Shown: positions 24,259-35,259, counted from the first letter of the stretch. The stretch: DNA of 64,000 nucleotides from Voacanga thouarsii (GCA_026120185.1 JANUWF010000002.1:124001-188000), one strand, 5' to 3'. Notes: generated from the letters alone by a model not told the origin. Made by a program: numbers and translations.

Positions 24259-26005
24259 CCAGATGGCTTCTTCTCCAATGGCCATGCTTCCTTCACCTTC
24301 TTTGGACGGATTTAGACATCTAGGAGTTGAGATTCATTCAAAACTCCTTCAAGGAATTCATCAATCAAGTAAGCCGTTTTAACCCTTCTTTTAAATTCTA
24401 AATTCATGTCTCTAGGATGATGTTGATAGAAGATGGATTGTGGATAAGGTTTGAGTATATATTGTTGAGGTTGAAGCATAAATATGAATATGAATGAGAT
24501 GAGATTTATGCATGGATGGATTATCTTGGTTGATTGTATGATGATTTGAGGTTTAATGCATGTTTCCATGTCATGGGTAGTATTTGTGATGAAGTATACT
24601 AAAGATTATGTTACCTTTGGTGAATAGGATTTATATTCATGTTGGATTATTAAAGCCATGGTTATATTTATGCTAGAAAAGGTTAGATCATGTCTTGATA
24701 TCATTAGATCTATGCTTATATGCATGATTTCGATGATTTGATGAATTGAAGGGTTGTAAATGTTTATGATTGTGGTTAGCAATAGAATTATGAACATGAC
24801 CTAGTTGTCCCTAAGCTAAATTTTATTTCTTCAATAAAATATTTAATATTATGATTTTTGGCTAGTAATTTCGAAAAACCCTAGGAAGGGTAGATTGGGG
24901 TTATTATATATAATAAGGATATTTTAGTCAAATAAATAATAGCTTTTGCTAGAAAAATAAAATATATAGATATTATATATAAAATGATAATATCAAATAA
25001 AGCCTTTTATGAAAATAATAATAAGTAAAATATTTACTATTAAAATTTTATCTTTTAACCAAAACCTACTAAAATTTATTTAGTATCTTTCAATCAAGAC
25101 TCATTAAAATTTATTTTCAACTAATTTTAATTATCAATTATTTTCTAGCAATTAATTATTAATAAATTATTATTTTACCTAATACCACCTAGGACTTTTC
25201 ATCAAATAAACTCTAAATTATTTTAGCAAGATTTAAACCTTCAACTTATTAGTACTTATTTCCCAAAACACTAATTATTTTAAATATCAAAATTAGCCTT
25301 GGCTTATAAACCTTTTTATTTACTATTTGGCCTTAAAGCTTGAGACACTAGGATCATGGTTGTAGTAGTGAGTTGAGTTAGTTTATTTGTGAAAGTGAAT
25401 TTTGGCTTGAGTTTGATTGTAGTTTGTATTTACCCCATGCGAGGTTAGGTCAGCTATTGGAGACCTTTGTTGTGAGCAAGGATCAGGTAAGCTCCTGCAT
25501 AAAACATGTTTGATGAAAAATGATTTTTTTATGGCAAGCCAAATGTAGAGTGCATGGTTACTCATTTCTGTAAAGGCAATTGAGGAATATTTCCATTCTC
25601 ATTTCAGACAAATAAATTATTTGCAAATCAAGGGGCGGTTTTGCTCAAAACCTAAAACTCTTTCTAAAACCAGTTTTGCCCCAAACTTTGGAAAACCTTA
25701 ATTGCCATTTTCAAGTGGAACTATGTTTTGTTCATTTTTCCCAAGTGGGATACGTTATGTTGAGTAATCAATAAGGGTAGGTTAGTAGTACTAGTTTTGA
25801 AGAGTAAGAGTGAGTCTACTGGCAGGAGGCTACCTCCAGAAGATAAGCTCAACTTAGAGAAACATCAGTACTACTTAGTCATGCCGGTCCAAGCTAGCAG
25901 TTTTTATTTCAGTCAAGTGACTGTGTTATGCCGGAATGGACACCCGGTTGTTGTTTGGGTATAGAGAAGGAGGAGTATCTCGCCCGGTAGGTCGATCACC
26001 TACCT

Positions 26006-26394
26006 TTTGTCAGTCTGCACAAAGTGTGGCATTCTGACCGACAGTATGCACAAAATGTGGCATACTGACCATGTGGACATGGGGGCCAACGTGTGGTAAC
26101 CCATGACCACCCTTTTTGAGTGGTTGATTTTATTGCACCTGTATGGTTTGAAAGCCAAAATGCCACTATTATTTTTTAACATCATTCATTACTTGCCAGT
26201 ATTTCTTTTGTCAGTCTGCACAAAGTGTGGCATTCTGACCGTTGTATGGTTATGGGGCCCAACGTGTGGTAACCCATGACCACTTTTTGAGTGGTTGATT
26301 TTATTGTGCACTTGTATTGTTTTAAAAAGAGGAAAACACCACTCTTGCTTTTAACTAATGTTTATTGCTTGCCAATATTTCTCTTATAAAGATT
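26006..26394 (+). repeat. about 200-bp tandem duplication with hairpins in S2
   Basis: Two copies of a unit beginning TTGTCAGTCTGCACAAAGTG and containing GTGGCATTCTGACCG, GTGTGGTAACCCATGACC, GAGTGGTTGATTTTATTG and a CTTGCCA(G/A)TATTTCT end. The first copy also holds an extra palindrome with arms CAGTATGC and GCATACTG (26042-26067). S3 has a single unit around 32600-32700. Confidence 0.75.
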
Positions 26395-26794
26395 TCACAC
26401 TTTGCATCCACGAACTGTTTTCACTGAACATCCAAAGCACACACGGACTTACTGAGATTTCTGTCTCATCACCTTTTTACCATGATTTTAGGTTGATCCT
26501 GCTGTGGGGATGAGTAGCTAGTGTTATCTGCCTTGGAAGAGAATGTTGTCTTTTATTTTTATGTATTGCTTTGGGGAGTTGAGAGTGGATGATTTTATTT
26601 ATGGATTTGTTTTTCTTTTGGGAATTCTTGGATTTAATCTTGGATTTATTCTGGGGTTGTAATAAATTTTAAGTTAAATTATTATTTTTATTCTGCTATT
26701 ATATTTGTGTAACCTAGTTATAAAGACCCCTTGTCCTTTGAACGGGGCGACATCTCTAGCCCTGGCGGGCCTAGGTTGCGGGTGTTACATCTAC

Positions 26795-27730
26795 TATGGT
26801 TTAGTTGTCTAGTCAATTTAGTATGAAGGACTTGGGAGAAGCCAGTTACATTCTCGGTATTAAGCTTCTTAGAAATAGGAAGCAAAGAATGTTAGGATTA
26901 TCCCAAGCGACATACATTAACAAGATGCTGGACAAGTTTAGCATGGACTCATGCAAGGGATTGTCCAAATCTCTTACAGACACGGATTGCTTTTTTGTTC
27001 TAAGGACTGTCCTAAGTCTTAAGAGGGAAAAGACAGGATGAGTAGGATTCCCTACGCTTCAATTGTGGGAAATCTCTTGTACAACATGCTGTACACTAGG
27101 CCAGATATCTGCTTTGCTGTAGGCTTAGTTAGTAGATATCAATCAAACCCTGCGGAGGTTCATTAGCAAGCTATAAAGCATATTCTTAAGTACCTCAATG
27201 GTATGAAATATTATGTGCTGGTTTACAGGGCTGACGACTTGGTTTCTACTGGATACACAGACTCAGATTTCCAGGCAGCTAAGGATGAGAGAAAATCCAC
27301 TAGTGGATATGTCTTCATCTTGTCTAGAAGAACTATTTCATGAAAGAGTATTAAGCAATCTTGTATTGCAGACTCAACCATGGAAGCTGAGTATGTGGTA
27401 GCTTCGGAAGCGTCTAAGGAAGTAATCTGGCTTCGGAAGTTTTTTTCAGAACTTGGAGTTGTGCCACACATGGACAGACTGATTGTGGTGTATTGCGATA
27501 ACTCTGGAGTAGTCTCGCAATACAAAGAGCCCAGGAACCACAAGAAGGGGAAGCACAGGAAGTACCACCTGATTCGGGATTTCATTTAGAGACGAGAAAT
27601 CGTGGGGGAATAGATAGCCTCGGAGAACAACCTTACAGATCCCTTCACCAAGCCTTTAACTAAGAGAGTCTTCAAGACACACTTAGACACCATAGGGGTA
27701 GGCACCTACGGACTTTCTTAGTCTTAGAGT
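26795..27730 (+). pseudogene. CoA RT 3' half and RNase H remnant
   Basis: Resumes after S2 with FSMKDLGEASYILGI, then the RNase H region: YTDSD, VEAEY-type (here MEAEYVVASEASKE) and YCDNSGVV, which hold the acidic catalytic residues, and a degraded TDPFTKPL end. Stops and frameshifts are present, for example near 27040 and 27343. The order matches CoB. Confidence 0.8.
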
Positions 27731-27743
27731 ACAAGTGGGAGAT
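27731..27743 (+). other. CoA polypurine tract
   Basis: ACAAGTGGGAGAT lies directly before the 3' LTR start TGTTGGAATATATG. CoB has an equivalent tract. Confidence 0.8.
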
Positions 27744-29615
27744 TGTTGGAATATATGCCCTCTAGACTAGTTTAGTTTATGTAATTATCAAATTTATTAA
27801 TAAAAGAATTTATTTTCAAAATTTATTTGTGAATTTATATTTTATTTGTGCACGATTTTCATTTGGAAATGACCCATTGTGTTTAAGTAAGTGATGGTAA
27901 TCTTTTACAGTAATGTATGGATCACGGGTTACTTAACACATAAATATTTATTCTTAATCAATTGATGAGAATAAGAATCTTATCATGTATAGGTTATTGT
28001 GTTATGAATTCCAAATGGGGAATGGCTTATCTTTAGCCAGTGAATAGTCCACTCACTTCATGGCATAAGTGTATTCCGAATATGTAGAACATGACCTGTA
28101 ATAGTAGTTTTTAAAAGTACTATTTAAAAAAAACCCAGACTATTACTGCTACAGCGCTAATACTCTACCGCTTGAGTATGAGTTGGTAGTTTGACGAAGC
28201 TAGAAGCATGTACTTTGATATACTGTAGTTGAGGTTCTCTCGTAGAACTAATATACTTGTATGTTCGGTATATGTGACTAGTTAGTTAGGACAAACTTAT
28301 ACAAGAAAGCTTCTATATTATATCGTCCCTTATGACTGTTCAAATGATCTAATTATCCAGGGCCCTGGGGACACATGACTTGAATGTTTACTTTAGGGTA
28401 GCTCCTTTGAAAAGTGAAAACATTTCAGGAGTCGTGGATCATTGAACTAGAGGTCTAAGGATGGTAGATATCTATTAGAGAGATAGTAGAACACTCTTCC
28501 TCTCTAATTGCACGGCGATGCGAAGAAGGGTATTTTAGTCATTACACTTGTAGGTCGAAGACTTTGCTAATGCAGCATTGTCCTTGGGGTTAATATTTTC
28601 TTATAGTGATTTTACGAAATATTTAAAAGGCAAAATATAGCTATTTATATAGTAGGGGTATTTTGGTCATTTTAGCAGCTAAGGTGATGTGTTTTTTGGT
28701 CCCCGAAATGGCCCTTAAGTCATGAAAATTTTAGGTTAAGGAATTGGTCTTGATATTTATGGGTTTTATTTTATTAGTCTAATTTATTATTATATTAGAA
28801 TAAAATAAAAGGTCCGAGAGAGAGTATTTATTTTATCTAGTTTAATTGGTTAATTAATTATTCGGTCCAGATTGAATAATTAAAAATTTAATCTTGATGT
28901 AAACTAGATAAAAGGTATAAAATTTTATATTGGTCTTTTTGGGCTTGTTAATTATTTATTGGGCTATTTAATGTAGCCTAGAAAATAAATAATTAAGATT
29001 TATTATTTATGGGTGTTCAAGCCCAAGAATAAATATTTTTATCTGGCCCAATGAATAAGACCAGGGGTAAAATAAAATTAAAAAATAAATTTATTAATTA
29101 TTAATTTAATTTAATAAAAAATAAAAAACAACACGGGATGGAACCCGTGTTGTTTCGCGTGCAAGATAACAGAAAGCATGGATGTTTTATGTTTGCACAC
29201 AAATGTCTTCTCTCTCAGGGATGGATTCAAATGGATGAAAAAGGAATTGAAGTGAGGCTGAAGGTTTTGCACTTCTGTGAGCTTTCATTGACAGAAGAAA
29301 TGCGAAGAAAAAAACAGCTCTTCGTAGTTCATTTTGATTCACAGAAAACAAACCCATTTTAACCAAGCCTTCAAGGCTTATCAAAACCTAATCTTTAAGC
29401 CTTTACCAGCTGTGCTACAGGCACCATTTTGGAAGATTAAAAGCTTCGCGTGGATGAGACATAGTAGACATTTGAAAGGACGTGATCCAATAGCCTCAAG
29501 TATCCTTATAAAAACATCTATACCAGTGCGAAGAGGGCCATTCAATCATAGAGGTAAATTTTTTATTTTTTTAACATACTTTCATTTTGATGTTTTTTGC
29601 CTTTTTAAGCCTTCA
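27744..29615 (+). mobile_element. CoA 3' LTR
   Basis: TGTTGGAATATATGCCC to TTTTAAGCCTTCA, paired with 15623-17526. Small indels separate the two, for example a gap near 27893. The ORFs at 29138-29362 (plus) and 29187-29384 (minus) have counterparts in the 5' LTR only because both are LTR sequence. Confidence 0.9.
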
Positions 29616-29620
29616 AGAGC

Positions 29621-30013
29621 ATCTAGCCCCATTCCTATACCGAATTCATCATCATTGGATTTAGAGACCAAACCAGATGGTGAATGGTTCTTGAGTGAAG
29701 ATAAGGTAGATCATGAGCCACCTATAATGGAAGACTTAGGGGTAGAGGAAGGACTTGAAGATCCAGCACCAAAAATAGGTGGCCTAAGAGTGCACTGATG
29801 TTTGCTATAGAGAAACTTAGGGATGTGGAGTTGAGAGCCAAGCTAAGAGGTAGAGATACTGGAGTGTTCATGTTGGGGCAACCTAGGAAGAAGCACAGAT
29901 CTTTTGGTTTCTCAGAGGGCTGCATGATAGATCATCCCAATTCTAGTGCTGGATGGCAAGTGGAACCTTCTTTTGAGATGCCTGAGGATTCCAGCAACTC
30001 TAGTGATGCTTAG
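29621..30013 (+). pseudogene. GyA leader ORF, 3' part: acidic protein of unknown function
   Basis: Continues the frame of 15555-15622 to a TGA at 29796-29798. A second frame starts at the overlapping ATG (29798) and ends with a Ser/Asp-rich tail at 30013. The product is acidic (ETKPDGEWFLSEDKVDHEPP and similar) and matches no Gag feature I can see. GyB has an ORF of like character between its PBS and gag (49676-50352), ending in a Ser/Asp/Glu tail, which suggests a subfamily-specific extra ORF. Unknown function. Confidence 0.45.
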
Positions 30014-30279
30014 AGTTTATAGGATCCTTAGCACTTATTCTTTAATTTTTATGAAAAGATGTTCGTTTATTTATTTAATTCAGAATTTATGCTTTGCTTC
30101 AAATTTTGTTTCACAAGAATAAAAGGGGTACCTAGTGGGATACTCCCTTATTTTGTACCAAGTTGGATTTGGTTAATAGAAGCATGACTTTATTGATTTC
30201 TCTACTCTATTTGGAGTGTTATTTGCAAAATTTATTCTTCAATGAATTGCAAGCTATTTTAAATCTATAAGCTGTTCAA
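30014..30279 (+). other. GyA non-coding spacer, gag deleted
   Basis: No gag core or zinc knuckle is found between the leader ORF and the protease remnant, where gag should be. The AT-rich text resembles the spacer after the acidic ORF in GyB only loosely. Confidence 0.5.
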
Positions 30280-30639
30280 TTGCGTGTAATAAACTTTCCC
30301 CTGATAAACCTTGTAATAGGTATGAATGGTAGTAGATGGCACCGAGTCGTAGAATTGCCTTATACCTTGCTAGTAAGTACACCCTTGGGGAGGCAGAGAG
30401 ATGTGAGTAGGGTAGTGCAAAGGTGTGATAATATGGTTAGGAAGGAGATTCTGAAGGCGGACCTCATAATCCTACCTATCGACAATTACGATCTGATTCT
30501 AGGTATGGATGGATTAGCAAAACATGGAGCAAGAGTGGATTGCAAGGTTAAGATGGTACAGTTCATTAGACCCAAATATGAAGTATTAGAGTTTAGTAGA
30601 AAGAAGGTAAAGGAGTTGCAAAGGCAAGAAAGATGTTGA
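30280..30639 (+). pseudogene. GyA aspartic protease C-terminal part
   Basis: Typical Gypsy protease sequence: VSTPLG, ADLIILPIDNYDLILGMDGLAKHGARVDCK. The upstream D-S/T-G active site is absent because the 5' junction falls after it. The ATG at 30280 is incidental. Confidence 0.7.
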
Positions 30640-31732
30640 AGAAGGGTTGTGTAGGGTACCTGGCTTACCTAATCAATAAGCCAAAGGATCAGTGTATCTT
30701 GGAAAGCACCGAGGTGGTATAGGACTTCGCAGATGTATTTCCAACCGAACTTACTTCTCTTCCACCTTCACGAAAAGTCAAGTTCACTACCGATCTAGTT
30801 CTAGGAGCTGAGCCGGTATCGAAGACTCCTTATCAATTGGCGCCCAAATAATTAAAAGAATTGAAGGAGCAGCTGGAGGAATTGGTCAAACAAGGGTATA
30901 TAAGACCCAGTACTTTACCTTGGGGAGCCCCGGTGTTGTCCATCAAGAAGAAGGATAGGACGTTGAGGTTGTGCATAGACTATAGAGGATTGAATAACCT
31001 CACAATCAAGAACAAGTACCCATTGTCTTTGATTGATGAGTTGTTCGATTAGTTGCAAGGCTCTTGTTATTTTTTCAAGTTGGATCTCCGACAAGGTTAT
31101 TACCAAGTGCGAATCAAGGAGGAAGATATTCCCAAAACCGCCTTCAACACTATATATGGGCACATGAGTTCGTGGTGATGTCGTTCGGAATAATTAATAC
31201 GCCTACTGTTTTCATGGATCTTATGCACAAAGTTTTCTAGCCGTACTTAGATAAGTTCGTAGTAGTGTTCATAGATGATATTTTGATCTACTCTAAGAGT
31301 CCCGAGAAGCATGCTGAATATTTGAAGTTGGTACTGGGAAAGTTAAGAGAGCATAAGCTCTATAATAAGTTTAGCAAATGTGAGTTTTGGTTAGATTCAG
31401 TGGCATTTCTTGGTCACGTGATATCTAAAGATGGAATCAAGGTGGACCCAGCAAAAGTCGAAGCTGTCTCAAATTGAAAACAATCGAAGAGCGTAACTGT
31501 GATTAGGAGTTTTCTTAGATTAGTGGGATATTACTGTCAGTTTATCAAGAACTTCTTTACGCTGGCTACGCCAATGACCCGACTACTAAGGAAGGACATG
31601 TCATACGTCTGGAGTGATAAGTGTGAAAAGAGTTTTCAAGAGCTTAAGAGGAGATTGATGACGGCATCGGTGTTGAGCTTACCTAAAGAAGGTAAAACAT
31701 ATTCCTTGTAGACGGATGCCTCTAAGGAAGGT
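30640..31732 (+). pseudogene. GyA reverse transcriptase remnant
   Basis: LPPSRKVKFTTDLV-type linker, then [39 protein letters not shown] and an intact catalytic [10 protein letters not shown] (about 31268-31297), then [19 protein letters not shown]. It has TAG codons in the linker and RT, a 1-bp frameshift near 31160, and TGA near 31474. It continues after S3 as RNase H. Confidence 0.8.
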
Positions 31733-31737
31733 CTAAG

Positions 31738-33153
31738 TGTGAAACCCCACCTAAAGCCTACTCTAGAGTAAAGGGGATGGGATGCATATTATGTCATCAT
31801 GCATAAAATATACATTTTTGAATGATTTTGCATGCCTTAAAATTGTGGTTTATAGGTTAAATGACTTATTTGGGCTTGTTGGGTAGAAAAGGTAAAAATG
31901 TAATTTTGCTTGAGGTCAAAATAGGAAGATGGCTTGAGGTTTAGATAAGAAGAATATTTGGTTGAGAAAATAAGAACAAAAATTAGGGTGGTTAAGTGGT
32001 TAGAGTTTTGTGCCATGTTTGAATTTTCGTTTTCCTTACATTCCTTAAGGAAGACATAATCTTAATGTCTTGACCATGTGATCTTGTCCTAAAAAGAATT
32101 CTAGAAGAATTCTTGTCCCTTTTAATTTTGCTAGCCTTGTCCTAACATCTTTCAAATTTAAACTACTCTTAATTCTTTAATCCATTTTTAATCATAAAAA
32201 TTCTGAGATAATTTCCTAAGCTTAGAATTTGAAAATCCCAGCTCTTATGTGAAATTAAACAAACAATTTTACTTAAAACTCTAAACTTTTCCTAAAAACC
32301 CAACTTTGGCAAGAATTTCAGAAACCATAGTTGCTATTTCCAAGTGAATCATTGTATGATCTTTCTTCTCCCAAGTGGGACAAGCAACGTTGAGAACTCA
32401 ATAAGCGTAGACTATTAGGACTAATCTTTGAAGAGTTAGGATAAGTCTCTCAATAGGTGGCCACCTCTGAGGGGTGAGTCCTGTAGGTCATACTGATCCG
32501 AGCTAGTAAGTTTAGTCAAATGGACTGTGTATTTTCAGAGTGGACAACCAGTAAGTTTGGGTATAGAGATGGAGGAGTATCTCACCCGGTAGGCCATACA
32601 CCTGCCGTGTGTCAGTATGTACAAAGTGTGGCATTCTGATCGTTATATTGTCATGGTGCACAAAGTGTGGTGCCATGGCTACCTCTTTTGAGTGGTTGTA
32701 TTTATTGTGCACATGTATGTTTTGGAAAGCAAAATACCACTCTTCATTTGTGAAAATTATTTAAGGCTTACTAGCACTTTCTTTTATGAAACTTTCACAA
32801 CTTGCAAACATGAACTGTTTCACCTAAAACACTCAAAGCACACACGGCCTTACTGAGATTTATGTCTCACCACCTTTTATACCATGTTTTTAGGTCGGTC
32901 CTGCTATGAAGGTTATTAGCTAGAGAATTGCCTATGTTTTGAAGACCCATTGTTATTTTCCTATGTATTTCATTTGAGAGACAATAACAGACATTTATTT
33001 TTTGGACTTGTTCATGTATTACTTGAGTTATAATAATTTAATTTGAATTATTTCTTTCATTTATTTTGTGTGTCCTAGTTATAAAGACCCCTTGTCCTGT
33101 GGACGGGGTAACATCTCCAGCCCTAATGGGGGCATAGGCAGTGGGGTGTTACA
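31738..33153 (+). mobile_element. S3: solo Gypsy LTR in the GyA RNase H region
   Basis: TGTGAAACCCCACC to GCAGTGGGGTGTTACA, 1416 bp, flanked by CTAAG (31733-31737) and CCAAG (33154-33158), a 5-bp TSD with one change. The GyA frame reads through when it is removed. Same family as S2 but about 3 kb shorter. It has the tRNA-like module (31982-32029, B-box part shortened), the AACGTTGAGAACTCA box and the GTCC/GGAC stem (33088-33108). Confidence 0.85.
31982..32029 (+). other. tRNA-like module in S3, shortened
   Basis: GGTGGTTAAGTGGTTAGAG is the A-box half. The B-box half is eroded by a deletion (GTTTGAATTTTC remains). Confidence 0.45.
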
Positions 33154-33158
33154 CCAAG

Positions 33159-33604
33159 GGCAGTATGGATGCAAGACAGGAAAGTTATCTCTTATAAATT
33201 AAGAAAATTGAAGCCGCACGAGGTAAACTATCCAACTCATGACTTAGAATTGTTTACGATAGTGTTTGCTCTGAAGAAATGGCGACACTATTTATATGGA
33301 GTGGAGTACGAAGTCTTCACGGATCATAAGAGCTTAAAGTATATATCACACAAAAGGATTTGAACTTAAGGCAGAGAAGATGGATGGAGTTCTTAGAAGA
33401 AGACAAGTGTCCAATTAACTACCATCCGGCGAAAGCAAATGTGGTAGCTGATGCGCTGAGTCAGAAAGTGAGGATGGCTAGTATGTGGGTGCAAGAAGTT
33501 CAAATAGTACAAGAATTCTTGGGACAAAAGGCAAAAGTAGGAGAATGAAAAATCCACTTGAGCAACCTAAAGTTGGAGCCTGAGCTGAGAGTCCAAGATC
33601 ATCT
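33159..33604 (+). pseudogene. GyA RNase H and broken pol end
   Basis: [50 protein letters not shown] and NVVADALSQK are standard Gypsy RNase H. A TGA at 33361-33363 interrupts it. Pol similarity ends with LRVQDHLK near 33605, where S4 begins. Confidence 0.75.
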
Positions 33605-34151
33605 AAAATATTTTATAAGAAAATTTAAAAATTCAAGAAATATGAATATTTCAAATTCAAACATGTTGGACATTGGTTGCTAAAATAATGGAGATTAAAA
33701 CTCCTCTAGATTTTCTTTTGGGACAAGATCACATGATTAGAATATTACCCTTGTGTCTTCCCTAAGATAATATTCCTAGCTTCTTGGAATGTAAGAAATA
33801 AAATTCAAACATTAGTTAGGATAATTTAAAATAATATTTTGTTGATGGGATTTGAACTCAAGACTATAAGAATTAGCCACAAAGCTCTATCCACTTAACC
33901 ACATTAATTTTTATTCTTATTTTTCCAACCTAATTCTCTTCCCTTCTAAAACCCAAGTCTCTTCTTCTCTCATCCTTAAGCAAAGTTCCCTAATTGCCCC
34001 CAACACACGTCTAGCATAAATAATTCACAAAAACCACATATAGCAATTTTAAAAATGCACAACTTCACCCATAAAGAATATATTCATACAATATGCCATG
34101 GAATGCAACACTTCCCTCTATTTATAGGGTAGCCTTAAGTGGGGTTTTACA
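33605..34151 (-). mobile_element. S4: fragment of an S2/S3-type LTR
   Basis: In element orientation it starts TGTAAAACCCCACTTAAGG at 34151 and aligns with the first 0.5 kb of S3, including the tRNA-like module (33841-33910) and a CATGTGATCTTGTCC segment near 33729. It stops abruptly at GyA pol. No TSD is possible since its 3' side is missing; the left edge is approximate. Confidence 0.65.
33841..33910 (-). other. tRNA-like module in S4
   Basis: In element orientation: TGTGGTTAAGTGGATAGAGC (very tRNA-like A-box and D-arm) and GAGTTCAAATCCC (B-box), about 243 bp from the LTR start. The best preserved copy by eye. Confidence 0.6.
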
Positions 34152-35259
34152 ACACACACACACACACCCTTATTATATAATGTAGTTTTGATTCTTGGAG
34201 CCGAGCGTTATCTAGAATATGTTATTATTGTAGGTGAACTAGACTTAAGGAACCTCTAGACTCATGATTGCGCACATACTAGTGTTGACTATATAAGGTA
34301 AGCCCCTCTAGTTTATAAATATCATTTTAGTCGGTATTTTTTCTATAATATTGGCATATGTGCATTTCTCTACAATTATTTTAAGAAGCATGAACATTGT
34401 AAGTCACTTTAACTTCTAATTCTCATTTCAGCTAGGGGTTGTCTAAAATATTTGAATACGAGCAATTCTATTCAAGGGTTTTACGAATTATGGATAGTGT
34501 AAGTTCCTAATTTTAAACCTTATTTAGGTATTTTTCTATTAAACATGTGTATGAGTATTTTGTGCAAATGAGTCCGTTTGTTTATAAGCTTTACTCTAAA
34601 CTATTGGATGCCCAAATTTTTTGAATGTGAGTATTTTATGAATTTTAGAAATGCGAGTCCCATGATTTATCAAAACTAATTAGCTATGTGTTTCCCAGCA
34701 GAATCAAGCATAGGCCTTTCCTTAATAAATGATCTTTGTTACAATGCAATATGCTATCATGATTGAGTACATGCCTAATATGAATTTTAATTACTAAATG
34801 ATGTTTATTTATGAATTCCTTGTTGGCATAAATACCATATTTTGGTAAAGAAAAGCATTATCATGCTAATTCTATTCTTGATTGCTTTATAAGCAATTTT
34901 ATGCACAACATGAAAAAGCTTGATAGGCTTTTATGCTCAATGGACTTTGGAAAATGGCCTTTGAAAATAGAATGAAAATTTGGAAAACAATATTTTGGCC
35001 CCAAAAATGGTTTCCTTGATCTCCCTTTGGGGAATGTGATATTGGAATTGGTCATAGGAACTAGTTAAGACGTTGAGTACTTAGCGAGGGCTTTTTCTCT
35101 CTGTACAAGCTCACACTAGAGGTAGATGATCCCAAGTAACCTAATTAGGTTTGGGATTGGTCTTACTCCAAAAAAGAGAGATAGGACCTTGGAATTAGAC
35201 GTTCCTGGCTAGCCGTTCTATGCCCGGCAATTACCTATAATTAATATTCGGGTTGTTCA
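34152..35259 (+). mobile_element. K: LTR segment 1, split by CoB
   Basis: Begins with a (CA)n run (34152-34167) and ACCCTTATTATATAATG. It shares the GACGTTGAGTACTTAGCGAGG box (35069-35089) and the GATCCCAAGTAACC segment with the GyB LTRs. It stops at CoB (TSD GTTCA at 35255-35259). K resumes at 44989 and 60207. Whether the CA run replaced the original TGTAACACCC start cannot be told. Confidence 0.6.

Larger units (their letters stand above)
22237..26789 (+). mobile_element. S2: 4.55-kb solo Gypsy LTR inside the CoA RT
   Basis: Starts TATGAAACCCC (a mutated TGTGAAACCCC; compare S3) and ends GTTGCGGGTGTTACA. A perfect TSD TCTAC flanks it at 22232-22236 and 26790-26794, and CoA RT reads continuously across the site. 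No PBS, pol or PPT is seen. It belongs with S3 (same ends and internal blocks) but keeps about 3 kb that S3 lacks. It carries the tRNA-like module (22482-22549), microsatellites, a duplicated hairpin segment (26006-26394) and the GTCC/GAAC stem (26727-26747). Confidence 0.85.
15623..29615 (+). mobile_element. CoA: Ty1/Copia element inserted in GyA, host of S2
   Basis: Two LTRs (15623-17526 and 27744-29615), iMet PBS, leader, gag, protease, integrase, RT/RNase H and PPT in Copia order. Flanks are AAAGC (15618-15622) and AGAGC (29616-29620), a 5-bp TSD with one change. The coding frame has many stops (CAG to TAG, TGG to TAG/TGA, CGA to TGA), and the RT is split by solo LTR S2. The LTR pair is visibly more diverged than that of CoB, so CoA is older. 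It belongs to the same family as CoB by protein, leader and LTR U3. Confidence 0.9.
12058..33604 (+). mobile_element. GyA: Tekay-like Ty3/Gypsy element, 3' truncated, host of CoA and S3
   Basis: 5' LTR 12058-15417, PBS 15420, leader ORF split by CoA (15623-29615), then protease, RT, solo LTR S3 (31738-33153) and RNase H to about 33548. Similarity to pol stops near 33600, where a minus-strand LTR fragment begins. Integrase, chromodomain and 3' LTR are absent. ATTCT at 12053-12057 would be the 5' target-site copy, but its partner is lost. The core of gag and the protease active-site region are also missing, so the element was internally deleted as well as 3' truncated. Confidence 0.75.

Noticed and set aside
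24093..24315. ORFs with Ser/Leu, Tyr/Ile and Arg/Glu repeats
   Set aside because: Direct translations of the AT and CT microsatellites in S2.
22237..26789. S2 as a full retrotransposon rather than a solo LTR
   Set aside because: No PBS, coding domain or PPT, no second LTR inside, and the terminal block occurs only once.
29138..29384. ORFs on both strands that recur at 17011-17295
   Set aside because: They recur only because both sites are the CoA LTR; no protein signature, and the frames differ between copies.
33841..33910. Functional tRNA gene
   Set aside because: A and B boxes are present, but acceptor and anticodon stems could not be paired by eye and the sequence is part of an LTR; reported instead as a tRNA-like module.
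33605..34151. S4 as a solo LTR insertion
   Set aside because: Only its first 0.5 kb is present and the two flanks belong to different elements, so no target-site duplication can exist.
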